64,000 nucleotides of DNA, from assembly GCF_019175385.1 (NCBI RefSeq), contig NC_083348.1, positions 43,918,950-43,982,949 on the forward strand, written 5' to 3'. Position 1 is the first letter of the stretch, and each line of letters opens with the position of its first letter. The stretch comes from Lycium barbarum. Taxonomy: Eukaryota; Streptophyta; Magnoliopsida; Solanales; Solanaceae. The translations under genes were made by a program, and so were the position numbers. This document shows positions 43,144-53,330 of this stretch, one piece after another. The notes below the pieces were generated by a model. It did no database searches. It was given only the letters and a program-made list of their open reading frames with translations, and had not been told where the DNA came from.

Positions 43144-43767
43144 CTACGGATGAAAAGCTGTGCTGAGGTTCACCTTGGTACCCAATCCTTTCTGAAAGGA
43201 TTTCCAAAAGTTTGCCATGAACTGAGCACCACGATCTGAAATAATGGACACTAGGGTCCCATGCAATCTGAAAATTTCATTAACATACAGCTTGGCATAA
43301 TCTTCTGCTGAATCTGTGGTCTTGACTGGTAAAACGTGTGTTGACTTAGTAAGCTTGTCAACGATCACCCAAATAGAGTCATGTCTCCTAGCTGAACGAG
43401 GTAGACCTGATACACAGTCCATATTGATCATTTCCCATTTCCAGATAGGAATATCAATATTCTGAGCCAAGCCACCAGGCCTTTGGTGTTCGGCTTTCAC
43501 TTGCTGACAATTCGAACACTTAGCTACAAAATCTGCTAAATTCTTCTTCATATCATTCCACCAATAAATCTCCTTAAGATCATGGTACATCTTAGGGGAA
43601 CCTGGGTGAATGGAACACCTGGAGTTGTGAGCTTCTGACATGATTTGCTCTCTGAGCCCATCTATATATGGAACACATAATCTGCCTCGGTACCTCAAGG
43701 TACCATCATCTCCCCCTTGTTCAAAAGCCATCGTCTTATGCTTGTGAATCCCCTCTCTTAGCTGCAA
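43144..43767 (-). pseudogene. pol: Integrase N-terminus and core of element B
   Basis: Frame from 43767 reads [40 protein letters not shown], the zinc module HNSRCSIHPGS..CSNCQQVKAEHQRPG, then WKWEMINMDCVSGLPRSARR (first Asp) and SIISDRGAQFMANFWKSFQK (second Asp), ending FHP-stop at 43144-43146. The normal Asp-Phe is Asp-Cys here. A 56-bp tandem duplication at 43727-43838 separates it from the upstream frame and shifts the frame, as 56 is not a multiple of three. Confidence 0.88.
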
Positions 43768-43838
43768 TAAGTAGGTTCAAATGCCGTCGTCTTATGCTTG
43801 TGAATCCCCTCTCTCAGCTGCAACAAGTAGGGATCACT
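43727..43838. repeat. 56-bp tandem duplication in pol of element B
   Basis: 'gccatcgtcttatgcttg..' at 43727 recurs as 'gccgtcgtcttatgcttg..' at 43783, with three or four differences. It repeats the codons for [14 protein letters not shown] and shifts the frame. Confidence 0.9.
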
Positions 43839-44225
43839 AAACTGTTTCTCTTTGACTTCAACCACTAATGAGGAAAGGGCTCTATTCTGAACAACCACGC
43901 CGCCATCCTCGGAGTCTAAAAGTCGAACTCCAAGACTAGCCAAACGGTGAACTTCCTTGGTCATAACTCTCTTATCTGCATCAACGTGGGCTAAACTCCC
44001 TATGGAGCGCCGACTAAGAGCATCGGCTACAACATTCGCTTTCCCCGAATGATAGAGAATATCCACATCATAATCCTTAAGCAATTCGAGCCATCTCCTC
44101 TGCCTAAGATTCAGCTCCCTTTGCTTGAAGATATACTACAGGCTTTTATGATCTATGAAAATATTAACATGCACTCCATACAAATAATGACGCCATATCT
44201 TAAGTGCAAAAACTACAGTTGTCAA
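43783..44225 (-). pseudogene. pol: RNase H end and connection domain of element B
   Basis: After the stop at 44226 the - strand continues TVVFALKIWRHYLYGVHVNI, [46 protein letters not shown] and [17 protein letters not shown] to the duplication. DHKS and ADALSRR are the usual RNase H end marks. Stops replace Gln (SLQYIF) and others. Confidence 0.85.
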
Positions 44226-45138
44226 CTATAGGTCATGAGTCGGATAATTCTTTTCGTGAACCTTGAGTTGACGAGATGCATAAGCTACAACCTTACCATG
44301 CTGCATTAAGACACATCCGAGACCAACTCCCGAAGCATCACAATAAACCACGAACCCTTCGGTTCCTTCTGGTAGCGTCAAAACTGGAGCAGAAGTCAAT
44401 CTCTTCTTCAACTCTTCAAAGCTTCGCTCACAAGCATCTGACCATTGGAACTTAACCTTCTTCTGGGTCAACTTAGTCAACGGAGCAGAAATAGAGGATA
44501 GAGGAAAATCCTTCAACGAAACGTCTATAATAGCCTACTAGACCCAAGAAACTCCTTATATCGAAAATTGAAGTGGGTCTGGGCCAACTCCTTACCGCAT
44601 CAATCTTCTGAGAATTAACTTTAACACCTTCTCCTGAGATCACATGGCCTAAGAATGCCACTGACTTAAGCCAAAACTCACACTTTGAGAATTTTGCAAA
44701 AAGTTTGCGATCTTTAAGAGTCTGCAACACTATTCTGAGACGTTCTGCATAATCAGCCTCATTACGGGAATACACCAAAATATCATCAATGAAGACAATG
44801 ACGAATAAGTCGAGATAAGGCTTGAAGACCCTGTTCATAAGATCCATAAAAGCAGCTAGCGCATTTGTCAACCCAAATGACATAACAAGAAATTCAAAAT
44901 GGCCATAACGGGTTCTGAAAGCGGTCTTAGGAATATCAACTTCCTTAACCTTTAACTGATGATAGCCTGATCTGAGGTCAATCTTGGAATAACATTGGGC
45001 GCCCTGAAGTTGGTCAAATAAGTCATCTATTCTAGGAAGAGGGTACCTGTTCTTAATGGTGACCTTGTTCAACTGACGGTAGTCTATACACATATGTAAG
45101 GAACCATTCTTCTTTCGGACAAATAAGACTGGCGTAAC
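44226..45138 (-). pseudogene. pol: Reverse transcriptase and RNase H start of element B
   Basis: From 45138 the frame gives [75 protein letters not shown], then [20 protein letters not shown] with the catalytic F-I-D-D at about 44789. [20 protein letters not shown] follows. A frameshift near 44505 ([11 protein letters not shown]) leads into 44516-44226: [19 protein letters not shown], then [20 protein letters not shown] (first RNase H Asp), ending PTHDL-stop. All polymerase motifs are present; one frameshift and the flanking stops inactivate it. Confidence 0.92.
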
Positions 45139-45663
45139 CTAAGGCGAAACACTAAGCCTAATAAACCCCTTGTCAAGAAGATCTTTCAACTGGACTTTTA
45201 ACTCTTTTAACTCTGCTGGAGCCATTCTGTATGGCGGAATAGATATTGGCTGAGTATCGGGAAGTAGGTAAATTCCAAATTCAATCTCCCAATCAGGAGG
45301 GACTCCTGGAAGATCTTCAGGAAAGACCTCTGGAAATTCATTTACAACTGGGACAGACTGGAGAGTTGGAGTCTGGGCATTTGAATCCTTGACTTGAACT
45401 AGGTGGTAGATATAACCTTTGGAAATCATTTTTCTGGCTTTTAGGTAAGAAATAAATCTACCCCTGGGTACTATTGAATTACCCTCCCATTCTACGACTG
45501 GCTCATTAGGAAATTCAAATCTTACAACTTTAGTTCTACAACATACTGTGGCATAACATAAAGTTAACCAGTCCATACCCATGATCACATCAAAGTCTAC
45601 CATCTCTAACTCTGCTAAGTCAGCTATGGTTCTACGGTGATGGACTAAAACTGGGCAACCCAT
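45139..45663 (-). pseudogene. pol: Protease C-terminal part and RT entry of element B
   Basis: Open frame of 174 codons, same frame as RT. Begins [20 protein letters not shown], then [20 protein letters not shown] (the 'GMDWL' flap-side motif of chromovirus proteases) and [20 protein letters not shown] (RT entry). It ends [13 protein letters not shown]: the TAG at 45139-45141 replaces the Trp of the usual SPWG block. Confidence 0.9.
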
Positions 45664-45948
45664 ATAAATACGCCTAGCTATGACTCAATCTCCCACTAGG
45701 TTGGACACTTCAAAGGGTTCATGCAACCTTTCTGGTTCAAACCCAAATTTCTTAGCAACAAAAGGGGTTACATAAGATAAGGTGGATCCTGGGTCAATAA
45801 GGGCATATACTTCAAAAGTGAAAACTGTGAGTGTACCTGTGATAACATCTGCTCTAGCCTCTGTATCCTGACGACCTGTCAATGCATACAAACGGTTCTG
45901 ACCACCGCCTGTATTGCCGGACCTTGCCGTTCCACGCCCCTGCTGGGC
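45664..45948 (-). pseudogene. pol: Protease N-terminal part of element B
   Basis: ORF 45891-45685: MYALTGRQDTEARADVITGT, then VYALIDPGSTLSYVTPFVAK with the catalytic D-P-G-S-T loop, ending NLVGD-stop; the frame continues [12 protein letters not shown] into the next piece. The stop looks like TCA to TGA. Confidence 0.88.
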
Positions 45949-46940
45949 CTAATTGTGACGAGGAGCTGTTGAATTTATGGATTGCGCCACGTTACCTCCA
46001 GTACCTTGTCTGGCTGATGGACATTCTTTCTGAAAATTGCCCTTCTGACCACATCTAAAGTAGGCATCAGTACCCACACGACACTCACCTGAGTGTCTCC
46101 TGTTACACTTGCCGCATATCGGATGAGTATAAGTCGACTGACCCACACTAGCCTGAGAGAAAGAACTTGATGGCCTGAAATTCTACTTCTTATCATTACG
46201 AAACTTGGGGAGTGGGGCACTTGCTGTGGATGGATCAGGTCCTGCTGACCTGTTCTTAAAGAATTTCTTGTTCCCGTTCCCGCTGAATTGTCCGGTAGAC
46301 TTGACCCTCTTTTTTAATTCCTTGTCTTTCTCTTTCTGCAAGGCTTCCTCCTCCTTTAGCCTTGTCTCATTACCCTGTACGAAAGCAACCATCTTAGAGA
46401 TGGTCATTCCCCTATTCTGTGCTGCAATATTGGCCCCATCATACAAATGGGAATCAAGTCCTCTAACAAACCTCCTCACTCTTGCCCTCATATCCGGTAC
46501 CATATGTGGAGCATGCTTAGCCAGACTGAAAAATTCCAAATAGCAGTCCTAAACTGACCTGCCATTCTGCTTAAGCTTCAGAAATATCTCAGCCTTAGGC
46601 TCTCTGATTTCTATTGGCATGAAGTGGTCCAGAAATGCGCTTGTAAATTCATCCCATGTAGCATCAGGTGCATCCTCACCTCGGGATAATTCCCAAGATT
46701 CATACCAAGTGTTAGCAATGCCCTGTAGCTGATGAGCTCCAAAAGTAGCTGCTTCGGTTTCTGTAACTATCATAATCCTGAAGATCTTTTGGAGAGCATC
46801 AATGTAGTCATGAGGGTCCTCATCTTTCTTTGTCCCTGTAAATACTGGGGGATTCATCCTGAGAAAGTCCTTAGTCTTAGAAGACTCTCCATTACCTCAT
46901 GAACTTGACCCAGATTCCTGACGTTGGGCCTGAGCTGCTA
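45949..46940 (-). pseudogene. gag: gag of element B, 5' truncated
   Basis: The - strand frame starts at the breakpoint with LTQLVAAQAQRQESGSSS-stop, then MNPPVFTGTKKDEDPHDYID (46857), WYESWELSRGEDAPDATWDE, QNGRSV-stop (46549), MEFFSLAKHAPHMVPDMRAR (46539), KFRNDKK-stop (46183) and GQSTYTHPICGKCNRRHSGE to HN-stop at 45949. The CCHC zinc knuckle reads Y-F-R-C-G-Q-K-G-N-F-Q-K-E-C: the first Cys is Tyr and the His is Asn, so zinc binding is lost. Stops after SSS (CGA to TGA), QNGRSV, NDKK and APRHN (CAG to TAG) fit cytosine deamination. The true start and leader are deleted. Confidence 0.9.
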
Positions 46941-46998
46941 CCAGTTGTGTGAGCATGGGTATAAATATATATATATATATGCTCACACAACTGGTAGC
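46937..46998. repeat. 20-bp inverted repeat around an AT-rich loop at the element B breakpoint
   Basis: Left arm 46937-46956 and right arm 46979-46998 are exact reverse complements; the 22-base loop is (AT)n-like. The left arm is normal gag sequence (codons MLTQLVA on -). The right arm is an inverted copy joined to 26 bases of unknown origin and then to the truncated LTR at about 47027. Confidence 0.95.
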
Positions 46999-47697
46999 AT
47001 ACCTTGCTCATCTTTCTTTACTCATGACCTGGGCGTAACACGACACTCGGTGCCTGACTGCATGTGACCGAGCGAACCACATGGCTTGCTGAATCATCAT
47101 GAGGCATACATGAGCGGAAATATAACGTGAAGTGCATGATGAGCTTTTATAAAACATAGTAAGTCATAATATTAAACATAAGTACTTGATTAAGTCATGA
47201 ATGCGGGCAATATCATAAATGAGCCAAACCGGCTAACCAACTCTGGAAGTATAACATGACACTTGTCTTGTCTATGAAACCTCTAACATGAGTCTGAAAC
47301 ACGTAACATACTTGCTGGGACAAGGCCCCCAACATACCTTTAGATGCAAACTAAATAAAAAAAGATAATGCCTAAACCCCGAATGAGATGGGCTCACCAA
47401 TAAGCTGGTACGTGCAGATCCTAATGAGCAGAGGCGTCGTCCTGTAAATCCGTACCTGCATCGTGAAATGCAGGCCCCCGGGCAATAAAAGGGGATGTCA
47501 GCACATTAAATGTACCGGTATGTAAAGCAACTGAAAGAAATAACATGGGACATGGAATAACATGATAAGAACTGAAATTGAAAACCTGGACATGAACATG
47601 AGCATGAGCATGGGTACATATATATATATATAACATAAGTAAAACATGATAAGTAGGGAGAGCATTTCATAAATCGACAACATGATATCACCACATG

Positions 47698-50286
47698 GAT
47701 ACTGTTATATCCCGTATTTTGTACATTCGGATATGTCAAGATAATTGTAAGAAGTTAAGGGCAAGGCTATATTTTTGATCTTGTTTAACACACAAGTTGT
47801 TTATAAATATTATTGATGTGGAAATATTAAGAAAGGCTAGGGGTAAAAAGGAAAATTCACAAGGTGGCTCATGAAAATATTAAGGAAAGTTTGGGGTTAA
47901 AAGTGAATTATAGAAAACTCTTAATTCTTGAACAAAAGGGCCATGTGGCCGTGCACTATGGTGTGGGCCTTGGCCCACATGGATGCATAATATATGTGTA
48001 TATTAGGTGACTTATTAGTTATATTCATCATCATCTTCACACTTAGAAAATTCAAGAACCTTGGAGAGAAAAAAAAAAGGAGCTATTCGGCCATAGCTAG
48101 CCGAACAAGGTCCATGCAAAATTGATCAAAAAAAATATTTTCTTCTAGCAATTCAACCAATTGGAAGGTCCTCTTTAACGTGGAGCAGTTGTTGGAGCAA
48201 GCAAAACACTTATTTGTGCACTATTACCACCCTAGCCAAGTTGAGAAGTGTAGTGAAGAAAGGTAAGGTTTAATCATCTTTTTCATATGTTAGGAATGTT
48301 TTGTACATGTTGTAGTGTGTGGAGATGGATGAAAACCATGAAATTTGTGTGTTGGGATGGTGGCCGAATATGGGCTACTTTGTATGGCAAGAATGAACTA
48401 ATTTTATCTAGTATTTTGGTTGTTGTCGTCATGGATTCTATGATGAAAATGAGAGTTTAATGATTCAAATTGAAGTTGAAATTGTTGTGGGCTGCTTTAG
48501 AAGCTAATGTGATCTTAATACCACTTCTTGTATTTATGGAAAATAATGTTGTTAGTGTGTGAATTGTTGGTGTAGTTCATGAATTTGAAAGAAGGAAATG
48601 TGTTGTTATTGCTATTGTTGCATTTTGGAGGTTTCGGGTGGAGTGGCATATTGGTTAGATTATTTTGAATATTGTGCGGATTGTTTGAAGTGTTCTTGAT
48701 TATTGTTTGAATGGTTTCGGATTAGTATTTGAGTGTGCGAGCATTGGTGTTAGCTTGATTGTATGTAGTTGAAGTGAATGTAAATGGAATGCCGTCGAAT
48801 TATGTAAAAGGGAGTTGCTAACGTTAGAATGTGTTTTTAATTAAGTGTTGATGATGTTAGTATAGTTTTTGTTGGCCGAGTTGAATTCTCGGGGTTGTTG
48901 AATTTACACGGGAAATGCTGCCCAAATTTCTGTAGACAAGTGCTAGCTTAGGATTGAATTCCTAAGTACTTGTAGCTAACGTTTGACATTTAATGACGTT
49001 ATTGTAGATCTTGGGGAGCCCGAGACTAGAGTTGAGATTAGCTTAGGAAGCGGGCAAGGTATGTAAAGCTTACCCTTTCTTTCTTTTGGCATGCCTTAGA
49101 TGTAAATAAGATGTGATACAAACCTCGGGGTAACTCCTTTCATAAGATCCGAGCAGGTCGACGATTCTTATTCACTTCTTGATGTTACACTACTAATATA
49201 GTCGAACTATGGTCCTTAGGTCTTTTGTATAATTGGATAATGAACGTGTATACAGAACTTTGTTTTTAAAGGTCTTATGTCGAATAATGTCTCTAACTTT
49301 CTTAAACGAGCTCGGATCGCTCCGATATGTTCTTAGAGAGTTCTAAAGCGAATAATGTCTGTAACTTTCGTAGGCGGTCTCGGATTGCTTTGAATCGTTC
49401 GTAAAGGTTCCTATAGTAAATTGCCCATAACTTTCTTATACTAAATCGGATTGACTCGAAACGTGTTTATGATCCTTCAGGTGTCGGTAAGTGTACTTGT
49501 CTATCGAGTCTTAAAATTGATTTATGCGCATATAGTTTCTCACTACACTGCTCGTGCATGTTGTTATTATATCCTTTGCCGAGTCCCGGGCCGGTTTTGT
49601 CATCGTGCGTACTATGTTATATTCGGCAGTATGATGTGTTACGGTTCCCCGAGTCCCCCACTAGCGGGCCAGGTACCGTTTATATATGTTATGGTGTGAT
49701 GATGTGTTATGTTGCTATGATGTGTTACGGAGACATTACGGGGATATGAAATCTTCTGGAGTATGATGTGCTGTGGCGCCAATGACGGGAGGGGCGACCA
49801 CGTTCCTGAGCCCTATACATGATTTTGATATGCATTATTTGTGTTTCAAAAGCAAGCGTTTGGTATACTGATTTTTGTACCTGTTTTCCATACTTCTTAT
49901 TTCAGTTATGATCCTGATTATTGTATTTCACGCTTTATATACTCAGTACCTATTTCGTACTGACCCCCTTTCTTCGGGGGCTGCGTTTCATGCCCGCAGG
50001 TACAGACGCTCGTTCTGGTGACCCGCCAGCTTAGTACACCTATTCTGCTGTTTTGGAGTGCTCCCTTGTTCTGGAGCCTACATTCTGGTATAGACTCTTT
50101 TGTTGTATATATGTATGTATATATTTAGGGGTACGGCAGGGCCCTGTCCAGTCATATGATTCTGTTGTTACTCATAGAGGCCTGTAGACATGCATGTGGG
50201 TTGTGAGTAGTTACTGTTCAGTTATGTCTGTGTGATTTATGTCTTAAGCGGTTTCATTTGCTGTGACAGCCTTATCGGCTTGTATG

Positions 50287-50357
<71 letters not shown>

Positions 50358-50549
50358 CTGGGGCGATGTGTTTTATGACAGCCATGCCGGCTTCTGTGTC
50401 ATACATTTGTTTATATGCGACCGCTTGAGACGACGTCTGACCTTCGTATCTGGATAAGCCATTTGTATGCCCATTCTGGTAAGTGAGTGTGTACGGGTGT
50501 CCAGCTCGGGCACTAGTCATGGCCCACGGGGTTGGGTCGTGACGGATAC
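47698..50549 (+). mobile_element. Solo LTR nested in element B (2842 bp), TSD GATAC
   Basis: 47703 TGTTATATCCCG ... GGGTCGTGACG 50544, with GATAC at 47698-47702 and 50545-50549. The last base is G instead of the A expected from the related copy ending at 39593. Carries the 'gggaaatgctgcccaaattt' motif (48909), the 'cccctttcttcgggggctgcg' stem-loop region (49965-50005) and a long (TA)n tract. No internal domain. Confidence 0.9.
50290..50355. repeat. (TA)n microsatellite
   Basis: About 33 dinucleotides in the nested solo LTR. Reading frames across it give Tyr-Ile repeats, which are not genes. Confidence 0.95.
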
Positions 50550-52044
50550 GTGGAGTCTGGTACCTTGCTGGACCAGCAGAGCCCCCATACCTTGCCAGGG
50601 TATAAGGTGGTAACGTGCCTGATGGATCCATTCAGTATCAAATTAAGGAAATTGTCCTAACTGGGCGGAGTGATCCTTGTCCTACGGTGGCTACGTAGTT
50701 TCAGGCTATCTGAGCCTTCTCGGTAATTCGTGCAACTCCCCAAAACATGAACATGATATAATTAGCTAAGAAGCCCATGATTTTCGGTAATTAACTTGTA
50801 CTTATCTTGTAATCATGATTTCACGAAATAACTTGTAAACATGGTTTCATGAAATAACTTGTAAACATGGTTTTATGAAATAACTTATATTTAGCATGTA
50901 TGTATCTTGAGTCATGGCATGAAGATAGTTATATAATACAATTGCATGAAAACTTGTAGACATGTAGGATATTAATGAAATAAACATTTTTATTTAAAAA
51001 CATGCACGCAAGAACCCATGGAATATAAGATATGGGTTTTCATGGATTACGGACGGATTCTCAATAATCATAAAGAAATATTAAGAACTCAATGATGGAA
51101 TTATAATAATTCATACATAATATAATCATGGACATGGACCTAGGGTTATCATGAGCATGGTATAGAAACCCTAGTTTTAGTAGAGAATCATAATTTATGG
51201 ATTATGAGGCGTGGGGAAGAACAATGATGTTCCCACACGTAGATATTAACTCTACATACCTAGTAATGCTCCAAACTTGAATTAAAGACTTTAACTTTGA
51301 AGAAGATTTTCAAAATCTTGAATCTTGAACCCTTGAGATGGGTTTTCTTGAAAAGCCTAGGCTAGGAATGATTATTTCTTGTTTAGATTACATGGATATA
51401 TATTAGAATTGACTTGGAATGATTAGAATAGGATTACCTTGGTGTTTTTGATGATGGGAAAGAATAGAAGGTCGTTCTAGGGCTTGGGGGTGTGAAGAAT
51501 GAAGTGAAAAAGCCTTAAAACGAAGTTTTAAAATTGCTGTCGGACCCATTTTACACCCTATTTTACTGCCCATAAAAGTTTTACGAACCGTATGTCCCAC
51601 CATAAATCAATCACAGTGACTTGGGCTTTCTGGGCCAATTTTACGGCCTAAATCTATGGCCCGTATAATTTTCATGGCCCGTAGATTCCACCGTAAATTG
51701 ACAGAACACTGTTTTAGTAAAACGGGCATAACTTTTTGTACAAATGTCTGTTTGCCCTCCATAATATACCGTTGGAAAGATATTTCAAAGATCTAAAACT
51801 TTCAAGGAGGAAACCTTCCCAAATTCCTTATAGATTTTTCCGTATACTCATTTTAATTGAGATATGGTGCATACTCACTTGATAACACGCTCCGTAGGGT
51901 AGCTTCCGACTTTCCTTTGCTCAAGACTCTTCTCATGTCTTGATTGAGTTTGAAACTCCATTTATACATTACTCAAATTGGGTTCATTATACCCCCGTCT
52001 TATGAGTCAAATCTTAGCCCGAATGCACGAGGTGTTACACTTAT

Positions 52045-53330
52045 TCCTTGGTTATTCAGTTGGTATATACCTTTGTGATTCAGTTGGAGGAGGATTTGTG
52101 AAATGTTTGGGTTTGTTGAAGTACTGAGAGCAGTCTGTGATGGTTCTTTTTTATGAAAGCCAAAAATGACCCTTTAATTCATCTCATGTCCTAGTGTGAG
52201 CTTAATTAGGCCCTTATAACAAAGAATGGTCCTTATTTATACCTAAATAGCCTTGTCTTCTTGTGAGCATTTATAGATGTATTTGAGGAACGCCTAGTTG
52301 TGAATAGCTTAAGTGACAGGACATCATATGTTTCTAGAGGACTATAGGTGAGCTAAAAGTCACATGGCTTAGAAAGGTCTTTTTAAAAGATATTCTGAGG
52401 AGAGGGATAAGGGAGAATCAAAGCAATGCTTAGGTTCATAATACCTCTCCATATAAAAAACACCATGGCACTTCTATGATTTTTGGGATGCATGCTCACC
52501 ATATGAAGACCTTGGGACCATATAAGTACTGTCATTAGACCTAAGGGGACTTAGATTGCAAACAAACTATCACTAAAGAATAACTGGTTATATTTAAATA
52601 GAGAATGTGGGTGCACATATGCTTAGCTTAGACACAGATAGGAAATTTCTCAAAAGAACTATAGAACTTAGAATCAAAAAATGTTAAAAAGCATATTGTC
52701 ACCATTTAACAACTTGACTACCAATGTTAAAAAGCAGTCCTGTGTCCTCCTCACACACTTGGACTTGTTTGCAATCTGTTTATACCTGTGCCATGGTTGT
52801 TGAAACTACAGTTGCTCATTTGTGTGCTACACCTCCTGTATATGTTTACTTGAAACAGAGAAACCTGGTCCTATCTGTTTTGCCTTGCCTATGCCATGAT
52901 CACTCAAATTACAAATTGTCATTTCTGCAATGACCTCCTATCCTGCACATGTTCACTTGAGTTCTGGGAAAACCTGAATTCAGCTTATGTGCATGTTTGC
53001 CTAGTTGTGTATGAATCCTACATGTGTCCCTTTTTATTGTTACCATAATGAATATTTCCCTGTGCTATCTATCCCATGGGCATTAGACCTGCAGTTTGTT
53101 GCTATCTAATCTATGTCTGTGTGCTCTCAATTTGCTTCTAGTTATACTTCCTCCATATGTTATCACTTGTTTTTGTCTATCCCATGCCCGTTTGCTTTGT
53201 CTACTCCTGATCATGTTATCACTGAATAGACCAAAACTGTTTCTGTCTATACCAAACTCATGTATTAATATGGAATTTTGTTCTACTTATGGCTATATTG
53301 GCCGGAAAACTAAGGTAGGTCTTGGGGTTT
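52045..53330 (+). mobile_element. Ogre/Tat-like LTR sequence, copy 1
   Basis: Older background resumed after element B. 52370-52480 matches 55430-55530 in a diverged way ('aaaggtctttttaaaagatattctgaggagag' against 'ggaagtctttttaaagacatcttgagagaag', then 'ttcataa..cctctccatataaa'), and its end ('ggctatattggccggaaaactaaggtagg') matches 57555-57585. No ORF of known family; those at 52724 and 53096 are anonymous. Confidence 0.45.

Larger units (their letters stand above)
47027..52039 (-). repeat. 5' LTR of element B, split by a solo LTR and lacking its last ~15-40 bases
   Basis: Parts 47027-47702 and 50550-52039 match 39940-40630 and 40630-42122. The terminal TGTCACGCCCCGAACCATGG of the 3' copy is missing. 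The other end is CGAGGTGTTACA at 52039. Many single-base and small indel differences to the 3' LTR are visible, more than in element A. Confidence 0.88.
39923..52044 (-). mobile_element. Element B: Tekay-type chromovirus, minus strand, decayed
   Basis: LTRs at 39928-42122 (3') and 47027-52039 (5', split by a later solo LTR). Target-site duplication ATTAT (39923-39927) versus CTTAT (52040-52044), 4 of 5. The interior keeps, in order on the - strand, gag, protease, RT, RNase H, integrase and chromodomain, each with stops. The 5' LTR end, primer site, leader and gag start are lost at a palindromic breakpoint (46937-46998). It is older than A, given the visible differences between its LTRs. Confidence 0.88.

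Noticed and set aside
46205..46543. Plus-strand ORF of 112 codons
   Set aside because: Antisense of the clearly coding gag of B.
50263..50631. ORFs with long Tyr-Ile runs
   Set aside because: Products of the (TA)n tract.
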